NCBI GenBank assembly: GCA_963752045.1
Contig: CAVVWN010000014.1
Location: forward strand, 434,001 to 498,000
Source: DATKDF01 sp963752045
GTDB taxonomy: Bacteria > Acidobacteriota > Vicinamibacteria > Vicinamibacterales > SCN-69-37
Length of the DNA: 64,000 bases
Direction of reading: 5' to 3'
Shown here: positions 53,896 to 62,517 of the stretch, one piece after another
Numbering within the stretch: position 1 is the stretch's first letter
Layout of the letters: each line of letters starts with the position of its first letter
Notes under the pieces: model-generated
Told to the model about the DNA's origin: nothing
Seen by the model: only the letters and a program-made list of their open reading frames with translations
The model's database searches: none
Program-made: the position numbers and the translations under genes

Positions 53896-54942
53896 TCACA
53901 GGGCCGAATCGAGCACGGCCCGCACGTCGGCCGCGGTAACCGGCCGTGGATTGGCGAAGGCACTTGACACCACGAGATCGGCGGCACGCCCGACGTCCGC
54001 ACGGCGAAACCCCAGCGTTTCGAGCGATTCCGGAAGCATGAGCGTGCGGTTGAGCGCCGCGAGGCCGCGGGCGGCGTCGCCCGCGCCCAGGGCGGCGGCC
54101 ACGCGCGACATCGCCTCGGACGCAGCCGGCGCGTTGAATGCGACGACATGGGGGAGCAGGACGGCGTGTGTCAGTGCGTGCGGCATGCCGAACGTTCCGC
54201 CGAGCACATGGCAGATCCTGTGATGGAGGCCCATCGCCGAAAGCTCGAGGGCCACGCCGGCCGCGTGCGCGCCTCGCAACGCAAGCGTCCGGGCGTCGAT
54301 GTCGCGCCCGTTCGCCACCACTCGCGGCAGCCCGAACGCCAGCGAACGAATGGCATCCTCGGCCGCGGCCTTGGCGACGGGCCCTGCGTCGGCCGCATAC
54401 ATCGCCTCGACCGCGTGCGCGACGGCGTTCATGCCGCTCGCCGCGCTCACCTCAGGCGGAAGCGACAGCGTGAGAACCGGATCGTAGACGACGAGCCTCG
54501 GCACGACGAGCGGCGTGCGGCCCGTCCGCTTGACGTTCCCATCGGTCACGCCCCAGATTCCGGTCATCTCCGATCCGGCGTACGTCGTCGGCACGACGAC
54601 GATAGGGAGCGGCCGCTCGAGGGCCACGGCCTTGGCGAGCCCGATTGCGGACCCGCCGCCGATCGCGACGAGCGCATCAGGAGTGGTCCGGTCGACTTCC
54701 GATCGAGCGCCGCAAACCCGCTCGATCGGCACGTGCGGCGCGGCCAGGTCGCACACGCCGGCAAGCCGATGACCCAGGTGCGCGCCGATCGCCTCGACCG
54801 TCGACGAACGACCCGGTGTCGTGACGATGAGAATCCGCCTGACCCCCAACGCGTCGAGCTCGGCCGGCAGCCGCGAGATCGCGCCGGCACCGAACACTAG
54901 ACGGGCGCGAGACCATTCCGACACGAAGAATCCGTCGCTCAT
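53896..54942 (-). CDS. Maleylacetate reductase (iron-containing alcohol dehydrogenase family)
   Basis: 348 residues from the ATG at 54942. It reduces maleylacetate to 3-oxoadipate in aromatic-compound breakdown. The N-terminal NAD-binding part has RLVFGAGAISRLPAELDALG and DALVAIGGGSAIGLAKAVAL. IVVVPTTYAGSEMTGIWGVT is typical of maleylacetate reductases. The histidines AVAHAVEAMYA and LHHRICHVLGGTFGMPHALT fill the family's metal or substrate site. It is downstream of a ring-cleaving dioxygenase and an esterase on the same strand, which supports the assignment. Confidence 0.9.
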   Translation of the reverse strand: MSDGFFVSEWSRARLVFGAGAISRLPAELDALGVRRILIVTTPGRSSTVEAIGAHLGHRLAGVCDLAAPHVPIERVCGARSEVDRTTPDALVAIGGGSAIGLAKAVALERPLPIVVVPTTYAGSEMTGIWGVTDGNVKRTGRTPLVVPRLVVYDPVLTLSLPPEVSAASGMNAVAHAVEAMYAADAGPVAKAAAEDAIRSLAFGLPRVVANGRDIDARTLALRGAHAAGVALELSAMGLHHRICHVLGGTFGMPHALTHAVLLPHVVAFNAPAASEAMSRVAAALGAGDAARGLAALNRTLMLPESLETLGFRRADVGRAADLVVSSAFANPRPVTAADVRAVLDSAL

Positions 54943-54961
54943 GTCGGTATCCCTGTGGGCA

Positions 54962-55612
54962 TCAGCCTGTCGTGCCGGCGACGGCATCCAGCATCGCCTG
55001 CGCGAACGCGATCTCATCGTCGTTCACGAGATGCCCCATTCCGGGATAGATGCGTGTCGTCACGTCGGCACCCATCCGCGCGAGAACCTCCGCGCTTTCG
55101 TTCACGCGGGCCTCCGGCACGTGACTGTCGCGATCGCTGCAGCCAAGAAACACCGGCGTGCCGTCGAATGTGCCGGGGTAGTCCCACCGGGTGCCCGGCG
55201 GCCCAATCACGCCGCCGCTGAACACCGCCACGCCTCCAAATCGCGACGCGTGCCGGACGGCGAACTCGGCCGTGAGACAGGCGCCCTGCGAGAAACCCAT
55301 GAGCACGATGCGCGACCGCGGAACGCCGGCGGCCTCGAGACGCGCCACGAGGGCGGCGAGCACCGCGAGCCCCGACGACAGGCCGGGCTCGTTCGCCTCG
55401 AGGTCGGCCATGAAGCTCAACGGGTACCAGGTGCGGTTGGCAGCTGCCGGAGCCAGATACGTGAGCATCGGCCGCGCCAGCCGCGGGACGAGATCGAGGA
55501 TGTTCTCCGGTCCCGCGTTGCGGCCGTGCGTCAGGATCACCGCGCCCGGCGCCTCTCCGAGCGGCACGCCCGCTTCGGCCACCGGCTGCCCGGCATGCGG
55601 CGGACGGCTCAT
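54962..55612 (-). CDS. Alpha/beta-hydrolase, phospholipase/carboxylesterase type (MhqD-like)
   Basis: 216 residues. The ATG at 55612 overlaps the dioxygenase stop by 4 nt. It contains GAVILTHGRNAGPENILDLV, the nucleophile elbow LMGFSQGACLTAEFAVRHAS (GxSxG), the acid in PVFLGCSDRDSHVP and the catalytic His in IYPGMGHLVNDDEI. Small esterases of this type accompany ring-cleaving dioxygenases in mhq-type loci. The exact substrate is unknown. Confidence 0.88.
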   Translation of the reverse strand: MSRPPHAGQPVAEAGVPLGEAPGAVILTHGRNAGPENILDLVPRLARPMLTYLAPAAANRTWYPLSFMADLEANEPGLSSGLAVLAALVARLEAAGVPRSRIVLMGFSQGACLTAEFAVRHASRFGGVAVFSGGVIGPPGTRWDYPGTFDGTPVFLGCSDRDSHVPEARVNESAEVLARMGADVTTRIYPGMGHLVNDDEIAFAQAMLDAVAGTTG

Positions 55613-56554
55613 CGGTAGCGCACCGGGACCAGGTTCGCTTCGATCGACGCCCGGTGCGGTTCCTCCCAGGGCGGCAGCTTCAAGCCGCGCCCGAGCGAAT
55701 CGAGCTCCTCGTCCGCCGTGAAGCCGGGCTGAACCGTGGCCACCTCGAACAGCACGCCGCCGGGCTCGCGGAAGTAGATCGACTCGAAGTAGCAGCGGTC
55801 GCGGATGTCCGTGACGCGAAGGCCCATGTCGAGAAGCTCGTCGCGGAGCCGGCGCTGCTCCTCGCCGTTCGAAATCGCCATGGCCACGTGATGAACCGTG
55901 CCGAGCCCGTTCACGGCCGCCTCGGCGGACGGATCGACCACGATGTCGATGACGTGGCCGGGACGGTCGCCGCCTGCAGCCATCCGCGTGCGGTTCTCGG
56001 CCTCGTCGACCACCTGGTAGCCGAGCAGCTCCGTCATGAGGTCGCGCGTCGCCCCGAGCGACCGCACCACCATCGTCACGCTGTGCAGGCCGCGGATGGC
56101 GGCGTCGGCACCGACGCCACCGCCGGTCCACGGCTCGCGCGGGTCGCGACTCGGTACCCACCAGCTCGAACCGGAGGCCGGACGGATCGTCCACGCGGAT
56201 CGTGCGCTCGCCAAACCGGGTGCCCGCCTCGTGCGCGTCGACGCCGGCATGCTCGAACCGCTGGCGCCAGGCGTCGAGCGAACCGGACGGCACGGAGAAG
56301 GACGTGGCCGTCACCTGGCCCGCGCCTTTCACGCCCACGCGCACGCCGCGATCCCGGTAGGGAAACGTCGTCCAGATGGTGCCGGGCATGCCGCGCTCGG
56401 TGCCGTAATAGAAGTGGTAGACGTCGTGATTGTCGAAGTTGACCGTCTTCTTGACGAGCCGCATCCCGAGGATCTCGAGACAGAAGTCGAGGTCGGCCTG
56501 CGCGTCGTCGACCGTGGCCGTCACGTGATGGAGGCCGAGAATGGGATGAACCAT
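55609..56554 (-). CDS. Two-domain VOC ring-cleaving dioxygenase (PcpA/LinE/MhqO type), frameshifted
   Basis: About 314 residues in two frames. The N-terminal VOC unit begins ILGLHHVTATVDDAQADLDF, and the C-terminal unit begins AAIRGLHSVTMVVRSLGATR, ending CYFESIYFREPGGVLFEVAT. The family cleaves hydroquinone or chlorohydroquinone rings using Fe(II). Metal ligands are probably the His in GLHHVT, a His in the second unit (GTVHHVAMAIS) and the Glu in LFEVAT. One base too many in the CCC run at 56157-56159 (plus strand) breaks the frame between FELV and PSRDPREPW. It is the first gene of the apparent operon. Confidence 0.85.
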
Positions 56555-56620
56555 TCCCCATTTTACCGTCGCGAAACGGCGTCGCCAGCCGGCTGGCCTG
56601 AGCTCTGGTTGGCGGTCGTC

Positions 56621-56626
56621 TATAAT
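56621..56626 (+). promoter_or_regulatory. -10 box (TATAAT) of the Ser/Thr kinase gene
   Basis: A consensus TATAAT lies 10 nt before the ATG at 56637, without a ribosome binding site. The -35 box is not clear. Confidence 0.55.
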
Positions 56627-56636
56627 CGCCGCACAT

Positions 56637-59372
56637 ATGACTGGTGACTCGATCGCGCACTACAGGATGGGCGCCAAGCTCGGCGCGGGTGGAATGGGTG
56701 AGGTGTATCGGGCGACCGATACGAAGCTCAACCGCGACGTGGCCATCAAGGTTCTGCCCGAGGCCTTCGCGCTCGACCGGGAGCGGATGGCCAGGTTCCA
56801 GCGCGAAGCGCAGGTGCTCGCCTCGCTGAGCCATCCGTCGATCGCCTCGATCTTCGGCATCGAGGAGTCGGATGGACGCCGGGCCCTGGTCATGGAGCTC
56901 GTCGAAGGCGAAGACCTTTCGGTGCGCCTCGCGCGCGGGCCGGTTCCGCTCGAGGAAGCGCTCCGCTACGCGCTGCCAATTGCCGAAGGCCTCGAATCGG
57001 CCCACGAACGCGGCGTCATCCATCGCGACCTCAAGCCGGCCAACCTGAAGATCACGCCGGACGGCCGGATCAAGATCCTGGACTTCGGCCTTGCCAAGGC
57101 GCTCGAAGGTTCGCCATCGTCGACTTCGTCCGACCCCAGCCAGTCGCCGACGCTGAGCCTGGCCGCCACGCAGGCGGGGATCATCCTCGGTACGGCCGCT
57201 TACATGAGCCCCGAGCAGGCGAGCGGACGAGCGGCCGACAAGCGCGCCGACGTCTGGTCGTTCGGTGTCGTGCTGTTCGAGATGCTGTCGGGCCGGCGTC
57301 TGTTCGAAGGCGAGACGGTGTCGCACACGCTCGCCGACGTGCTGCGCGCCGACGTCGACTGGAGCCGGCTGCCGGCCACGACGCCGGCCCCGATCGTGCG
57401 ACTGCTCCACCGCTGCCTCGAGCGGGACGTGAAGCGCCGCCTGCGCGACATCGGCGAGGCCCGCATCGTCATCGAAGAGCAGCTGGCGGGCCTCACGAGC
57501 GCGTCGACCTCGTCGGCCGCCGCGGCGGCCGCGGCCGCACAGGCGCCGGCTCCGCCCGTGCCGGCGTCCCGGCCGATGCTGCCCTGGGCCGTTGCCGCGG
57601 CCGCGCTGGTCGTCGCGGCCGTGGCGTCGACGAGCTGGTGGCTCTCGGGAGAAGCCGCGCCGGCCACGCGCATGCACGTGGACGTCAAGATCGGCGACGC
57701 CCAGCTGTTCACCCAGATCGGATCCGCACTGGAACTGTCGCCGGACGGATCGCGCGTGGCCTACGTCACCGACGAGTCGCTCTTCATCCGGCCGCTGGAC
57801 CAGCTCTCCGGCATCCCGCTCGTCAGCGGCGCCAGGGGCAGCACCGCGCCGTATCATCCCTTCTACTCCCCGGACGGGCAGTGGATCGCCTACGTCACCA
57901 CCACGGAGCTACTGAAGGTGCCGGTGTCCGGCGGCACGCCACTCAAGCTGTGCGCCGTCGATCGCAGCCGCGGGGGCACCTGGGCGCCCGACGACACGAT
58001 CATCTTCGCGAAGAGCCCGAACACGGGCCTCTTCCGGGTGCAGGCATCCGGCGGCGAACCGCAGCCGCTCACCACGCTCGACACGGCTGCCGGCGAGGCA
58101 ACCCATCGCTGGCCCCAGGTCCTGCCCGGCGGCGATGCCGTGCTCTTCACGGTGCACACGCAGATCACGGGCAACTTCGACGACGCGGCCATCGACGTCG
58201 TCATGCTGGCGACCGGCGAGCGCAAGAGAGTGCACAGCGGCGGGTCGTTTGCCCGCTACATCCCGTCCGGCCATCTCGTCTACGTGAATCGCGGCACGCT
58301 GTTCGCCGTGCCGTTCGATCTCGGCAGTCTCGAAACCACGGGCAATCCCGCGCCGGTCGTGCAGAACGTGACCGCGAACGCCGAGGAAGGCACCGCCCAG
58401 TTCACGTTCGCCTCGACGGGACTCATGGCCTACGTCCGCGGCGGACCGCTCATCCCCCGCTATCCCATCGTTTGGGTGGACCGCGAAGGCCGGATGACGA
58501 GGCTCCTCGACGAAGAGGGCACCTACGCCAACCCGCGGCTTTCACCGGACGGCAGGCAGCTGTCATTGACCGTGCTGCGCGACGGCAACTGGGACATCTG
58601 GGTCTACGACCTCGAGCGCGAAGTGTCCACCCGCCTGACGTTCGACGAAGGATCGGACACCGAACAACTCTGGTCTCCGGACGGCCGAAGCCTGATCTAC
58701 AGCTCCACGCAAGACGGGGCCGACAGCCTGTTCCGGAAAGCGGCCGACGGCTCGGGTGAAGCCGAGCAGGTCGGCAAGTACAAGAACCCGATGTGGGGCA
58801 GCGCGTGGTCGTACGACGGGCGCTACGTCTTCTTCACGACGACGAGCCCGAGTTACGACGTGGGCGTGATGGAGATCGGCAAGGAAGAGCCGACGCTGCT
58901 GCTGAACACGCCGTTTGCGGAACTCGACGGCGCGCCTTCGCCCGACGGCCGCTGGGTCGCGTATTCGTCGGACGAGTCCGGCCGCACCGAAATCTACGTT
59001 CGCTCGTTCGAGCCTGGCGGCGGCCGCTGGCAGATATCCGACACCGGCGGCGGATACGCCCGCTGGTCCGGGACGGGCAAGGAGCTCTTCTACCGGACCG
59101 ACACCGGCATCATGGCCGTCTCCATCGAGGCGGCCGGCGACAGCCTGCGGACCGGCCGGCCGCGCGAGTTGTTCTCGGGTGCGTTTCGCGGCGGCACGGG
59201 TGGCACGACGGTCGGTGGATCGACGTTCGCGGACTACGAGGTGAGCAGGGACGGTCAGCGCTTCGTGATGTTCCCCATCGCGGCGACCACCGAAGAGTCG
59301 AGAGCCGGGCTCGTGACGCTCGTCAGTCCCTGGTTCGAGGAACTCAGGAACACGTTCAACACGCGTCGCTGA
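56637..59372 (+). CDS. Ser/Thr protein kinase fused to a TolB-like propeller
   Basis: 911 residues. The kinase domain (about 8-275) has the Gly loop LGAGGMGEVY, Lys38 in VAIKVLPEAF, the catalytic loop VIHRDLKPANLK with Asp131, and ILDFGLAKAL with Asp149. An activation segment ends GTAAYMSPEQASG. An Ala-rich linker and one membrane helix (LPWAVAAAALVVAAVASTSWW, about 315-335) follow. The extracytoplasmic part is a propeller (LSPDGSRVAYVTDESLF, YSPDGQWIAYVTTTELL, LWSPDGRSLIYSSTQDG, APSPDGRWVAYSSDESG). It is an envelope sensor kinase of a type abundant in Acidobacteriota. Substrates are unknown. Confidence 0.95.
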   Translation: MTGDSIAHYRMGAKLGAGGMGEVYRATDTKLNRDVAIKVLPEAFALDRERMARFQREAQVLASLSHPSIASIFGIEESDGRRALVMELVEGEDLSVRLARGPVPLEEALRYALPIAEGLESAHERGVIHRDLKPANLKITPDGRIKILDFGLAKALEGSPSSTSSDPSQSPTLSLAATQAGIILGTAAYMSPEQASGRAADKRADVWSFGVVLFEMLSGRRLFEGETVSHTLADVLRADVDWSRLPATTPAPIVRLLHRCLERDVKRRLRDIGEARIVIEEQLAGLTSASTSSAAAAAAAAQAPAPPVPASRPMLPWAVAAAALVVAAVASTSWWLSGEAAPATRMHVDVKIGDAQLFTQIGSALELSPDGSRVAYVTDESLFIRPLDQLSGIPLVSGARGSTAPYHPFYSPDGQWIAYVTTTELLKVPVSGGTPLKLCAVDRSRGGTWAPDDTIIFAKSPNTGLFRVQASGGEPQPLTTLDTAAGEATHRWPQVLPGGDAVLFTVHTQITGNFDDAAIDVVMLATGERKRVHSGGSFARYIPSGHLVYVNRGTLFAVPFDLGSLETTGNPAPVVQNVTANAEEGTAQFTFASTGLMAYVRGGPLIPRYPIVWVDREGRMTRLLDEEGTYANPRLSPDGRQLSLTVLRDGNWDIWVYDLEREVSTRLTFDEGSDTEQLWSPDGRSLIYSSTQDGADSLFRKAADGSGEAEQVGKYKNPMWGSAWSYDGRYVFFTTTSPSYDVGVMEIGKEEPTLLLNTPFAELDGAPSPDGRWVAYSSDESGRTEIYVRSFEPGGGRWQISDTGGGYARWSGTGKELFYRTDTGIMAVSIEAAGDSLRTGRPRELFSGAFRGGTGGTTVGGSTFADYEVSRDGQRFVMFPIAATTEESRAGLVTLVSPWFEELRNTFNTRR

Positions 59373-59422
59373 CCTGGCGGCCGCCGGACGGCGGCTGCCG
59401 TCGCTTTCGGTCGGGGGATTCG

Positions 59423-59965
59423 ATGCCTCACGTCATCGAGCGGGCCTCGAGCGGCCGGGCCGGGTGCCGGGCCTGTGGAGAGAAGATCGCCTCGGGCGAG
59501 CTGCGCTTCGGCGAGCGCCTTCCCAATCCGTTCGGCGACGAGGGCAGCGAGATGACGTTGTGGTTCCACCTCGCCTGCGGGGCGTTCACGCGTCCGGAGC
59601 CTTTCCTCGACGCGCTCGCCGCATCAAACGAGACCGTGCCCGATCGCGACGCCCTCGAGCGCGAGGCACGCCTGGGCGTCGCCCATCGCCGGCTGCCCCG
59701 CCTGCGTGCCGCCAGCCGCGCGCCGACGGGCAGGGCCACCTGCCGGGCATGCCGGAATCTGATCGGCAAGGACACCTGGCGAATCGCCCTGGCTTACTAC
59801 GAGGATGGGCGCTTCGTGCCGTCGGGCTTCATTCACGCGGGCTGCGTGCCCGTGTACATCGAAACCGCGGACGTGATGCGAAGAGTGACCCACTTTTCGG
59901 CCGGCCTGACCGACCAGGATCTCGCCGACGTCAGGGCCGGGATCGGCTCGGTCACGTCGTCGTGA
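59423..59965 (+). CDS. Protein with two PARP-type zinc fingers
   Basis: 180 residues. The first finger has Cys15-x2-Cys18-x30-His49-x2-Cys52 (GCRACGEKIASGELRFGE then WFHLACGAF). The second has Cys-x2-Cys-x27-His-x2-Cys (ATCRACRNLIGKDTWRIALA then GFIHAGCVPVY). These are the spacings of the zf-PARP domain, which in eukaryotes recognises DNA strand breaks. No ADP-ribosyltransferase or other catalytic domain is present. It has no signal peptide and ends 14 nt into the convergent OsmC gene. A DNA-damage-related binding protein is a reasonable guess. Confidence 0.82.
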   Translation: MPHVIERASSGRAGCRACGEKIASGELRFGERLPNPFGDEGSEMTLWFHLACGAFTRPEPFLDALAASNETVPDRDALEREARLGVAHRRLPRLRAASRAPTGRATCRACRNLIGKDTWRIALAYYEDGRFVPSGFIHAGCVPVYIETADVMRRVTHFSAGLTDQDLADVRAGIGSVTSS

Positions 59966-60404
59966 CGGGCTCGCCCACGCGCACCGTGATCTCGAGGCTC
60001 ACCGGCGCCGCAAGTGAACGTGTGATGAGGCAGGTCTGCTCGGCCTTCGTCAGCAAGCGCCTGGCCTGATCTTCCTTTGCGTCCGGAAGAACGTCGAGCG
60101 TCACGCGAATCGTGAACGCGGTGAAGCGCGTGACTCGGTCGATTCGATCGAGGGTGCCGGTGACGTCGATGGCGATTGCGGTCCAGTGGAAGTTCGAGGC
60201 GGTGGCGATCGCGCGAAAGGTCAGGACGAAGCAGTTCGCCACCGACCCCACGAGCATGGTCTCGGGCGACCACCGGTCCCCGGGGCCGCCGAACTCGGCG
60301 GGCGCCGCGGTGGGAAGGGCCTCGAGTCGGTGGCTCGTAAGCGTGACGTCGCCCTCGGGCCGGGCGGTCGTGGCAACGGCATACGTATGAGGAAAGGCCT
60401 GCAT
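59952..60404 (-). CDS. OsmC-family protein
   Basis: 150 residues from the ATG at 60404 (an upstream ATG at 60422 is possible). The family pattern is visible: GPGDRWSPETMLVGSVANCF holds the redox Cys, and QTCLITRSLAAPVSLEI holds the second. OsmC/Ohr proteins are thiol peroxidases acting on organic hydroperoxides. Whether this is the OsmC or another subgroup is not clear. It is convergent with the zinc-finger gene. Confidence 0.9.
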   Translation of the reverse strand: MQAFPHTYAVATTARPEGDVTLTSHRLEALPTAAPAEFGGPGDRWSPETMLVGSVANCFVLTFRAIATASNFHWTAIAIDVTGTLDRIDRVTRFTAFTIRVTLDVLPDAKEDQARRLLTKAEQTCLITRSLAAPVSLEITVRVGEPVTTT

Positions 60405-60494
60405 ACCCCGTGGCAAGGGCACAACTCGTGCCGACCCCGGTCTGGCCGGTACCCGCGTGAAACCCGCGTCGGTCGCGGGCGCGCCAGCGAAAAT

Positions 60495-61964
60495 TCAGCA
60501 GGCGCCCGCAAGATTTCGCGGAACGACGCCGAGCGAGGCGAGCACGTCGGCCACCGAGTACTCCGTCGTGTCCGGCGGGAGCAGCCGGTTGAGGTCTCTC
60601 AGGTCCTCGCCTGAGGTCACCAGGCCGCGCTCGACGTGCCTGCCTGCGCGAACCTGGGGTTGCCCGACGTTGGCGATGAGCGTGTTGCAGATGCACTTGC
60701 GGCCCACCGTGTCGGCGGCCTCGCCGCCCTTCGATTCGTACACGTTCACGGGTTCGGCCGAACAGCGGAACGCGACCGTCCCGTCCTCCGAGCGGTAGGC
60801 TTCGCGCAGGTAGCCGAGATCGCAGATGCGGGGGCGCGCACGGTAGGCGTCCTCGTCGGACAGCGTGCCCGGCAGCTCGGCGACCTTGAACGGAAAGCCA
60901 GTTGGCGACGCCGACGGGTCGGTGAAGATCCTCGTCTCTCCCGAACGCACCTGCTCGAGCAACGCGCGCCGGTAGTCGTCGCGCAATCCCGACTCGGTGC
61001 AGAAGGCGAATGCCGTCCCGATCTGGACGCCGGCCGCGCCCGCCGCCTGTGCTTCGCGCAGCCGCTCGGCCGTGCCGTATCCGCCGGCGAGCCAGAACGG
61101 CAGGCCGAGCGCGCGGAGCTTCTCGAGGTTCACCTCGTCGCGTTCGCCGTAGATCGGCTCGCCGAGCTCGTTGAGGCGCAGCTTGCCTCGCGGCGGCGCG
61201 TTGTGCCCGCCGGCCGTCGGGCCCTCGACGATGAACCCGTCGACGCGCCCGTTTGATTTTCGCGCGAGCGTGAGCGCCAGCACGTCCGAGGCGATGATGG
61301 CGAGAAACGCCGGCCGCTTGAGCGGCGGCAGGCTCACGCCCATGATCTCGCGCGGGTCGAACGTGAGCAGGAAGTCGTCGCCCGGCTGCGCGCCGGTCAC
61401 CTGCAGCGGATAGGTGGCGGCCTGGTGGTCCACGAACGCATCGAGCGCGCCGGGAATCCGAACCGGAATGCCGGCGCCCATGACCACGTAGTCCACGCCG
61501 GCGAGCATCGCGCCGTAGATCGACGGCAGGTGCGGGAGCTGGATCTTCTCGAGGTAGTTGATGCCGACAGGGTTCGTGTGCCCTTCGCGCGCGAGAAACA
61601 CCTCGACGAAGTTCGCCACCACACAGAGCTCGAGCACCTCCCGCGCGTCGCGCCTCTCGTGCATGGGAGGATTGCGGTAAGCGTCGGCCGCCCCCTTGCC
61701 GCCTGCGATGAAGTACTCGTCCCGCACCCGCTCGGCCATCGCCGGCACGGGGAAGTGACCGAGCGCGCGGCGCATGTGTCCGCCCGGATCGCCGTCCTGC
61801 AGGCGTCGCGCGAGCAGCTGACTGAGCGCGGTGCCCGAGACAACGCCCAGTTGACCGAGCGTCGACACGGTGCGCGCGAGTTTCCAGTGGGAGATACCAA
61901 CGCCCATTCCGCCCTGGATGACGACTGGCAGTGCGTGCGCGGCCTGAAGCGTAGTCACCGACAC
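60495..61964 (-). CDS. Nitronate monooxygenase (2-nitropropane dioxygenase) family protein
   Basis: 489 residues with an FMN-binding TIM barrel. It begins VVIQGGMGVGISHWKLARTV and has VGINYLEKIQLPHLPSIYGA, GFIVEGPTAGGHNAPPRGKL and LPFWLAGGYGTAERLREAQA, followed by GAAGVQIGTAFAFC. The barrel matches the family, but the protein is about 120 residues longer than most, with a C-terminal extension (KCICNTLIANVGQPQVR). It may oxidise nitronates or act as a related flavin reductase. The -10 (TATGAT on the minus strand at 61968-61973) precedes two candidate GTG starts at 61964 and 61958. Confidence 0.88.
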   Translation of the reverse strand: MSVTTLQAAHALPVVIQGGMGVGISHWKLARTVSTLGQLGVVSGTALSQLLARRLQDGDPGGHMRRALGHFPVPAMAERVRDEYFIAGGKGAADAYRNPPMHERRDAREVLELCVVANFVEVFLAREGHTNPVGINYLEKIQLPHLPSIYGAMLAGVDYVVMGAGIPVRIPGALDAFVDHQAATYPLQVTGAQPGDDFLLTFDPREIMGVSLPPLKRPAFLAIIASDVLALTLARKSNGRVDGFIVEGPTAGGHNAPPRGKLRLNELGEPIYGERDEVNLEKLRALGLPFWLAGGYGTAERLREAQAAGAAGVQIGTAFAFCTESGLRDDYRRALLEQVRSGETRIFTDPSASPTGFPFKVAELPGTLSDEDAYRARPRICDLGYLREAYRSEDGTVAFRCSAEPVNVYESKGGEAADTVGRKCICNTLIANVGQPQVRAGRHVERGLVTSGEDLRDLNRLLPPDTTEYSVADVLASLGVVPRNLAGAC

Positions 61965-61967
61965 GCG

Positions 61968-61973
61968 ATCATA
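61968..61973 (-). promoter_or_regulatory. -10 box (TATGAT) of the nitronate-monooxygenase gene
   Basis: TATGAT on the minus strand lies 9 nt before the GTG at 61958 and 3 nt before the GTG at 61964. If this is the promoter, 61958 is the more likely start. Confidence 0.4.
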
Positions 61974-62058
61974 GCCCGAATACGGCCCGGCCGGCCCTAC
62001 CCCGTCGCGGCCGTTCGGGGCTAGGATTGGGAGGATTGGGACTCATGGAGGAATCACG

Positions 62059-62517
62059 ATGATCCGTCGTTTCAGTGTTGCAGTGACCGCTCTGGTTGTT
62101 CTGGCCGCCGCGCTCTCGGCCCGCGGGAACGAGACATTCGGCAAGGGCGTCACCCTGCCGGCCGCCACGTCCATCCAGGCGCTCTACGAGCATCCGGACC
62201 AGTTTGTCGGCAAGACCATTCGTGTCGACGGCGTGGTCGACGCCGTCTGCGAAGACATGGGTTGCTGGATGGCGCTCGCCGACATCGCCGATGCCACGCG
62301 GATCGTCCGCCTCAAGGTGGAGGACGGCGGCGGCATCGTGTTCCCGATTTCCGCCAAAGGCAAGGCCGCCTCGGCCGAGGGCGTCTTCGAGAAGATCGCG
62401 GCCGGCGATGCGGAGGCCAACGAAGCCGCCGCCGAGCAGACGGCCACGGCGACGGGCACGAGCGCCGCGTTCGGCAAGCTCTACCAGATCAAGGCGACCG
62501 GCGCGATCGTCAAGTGA
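62059..62517 (+). CDS. Exported DUF4920-type protein
   Basis: 152 residues. The ATG at 62059 follows GGAGGAATCACG. A signal peptide (FSVAVTALVVLAAALSARG) precedes VTLPAATSIQALYEHPDQFV, then GKTIRVDGVVDAVCEDMGCW with a Cys pair separated by five residues, and VRLKVEDGGGIVFPISAKG. This is the pattern of DUF4920, a small OB-like domain in exported proteins; the Cys residues may bind metal or be redox-active. An Ala-rich stretch (AEANEAAAEQTATATGTSAA) precedes the final strand. The 3' end overlaps the symporter gene by 8 nt. Confidence 0.82.
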   Translation: MIRRFSVAVTALVVLAAALSARGNETFGKGVTLPAATSIQALYEHPDQFVGKTIRVDGVVDAVCEDMGCWMALADIADATRIVRLKVEDGGGIVFPISAKGKAASAEGVFEKIAAGDAEANEAAAEQTATATGTSAAFGKLYQIKATGAIVK

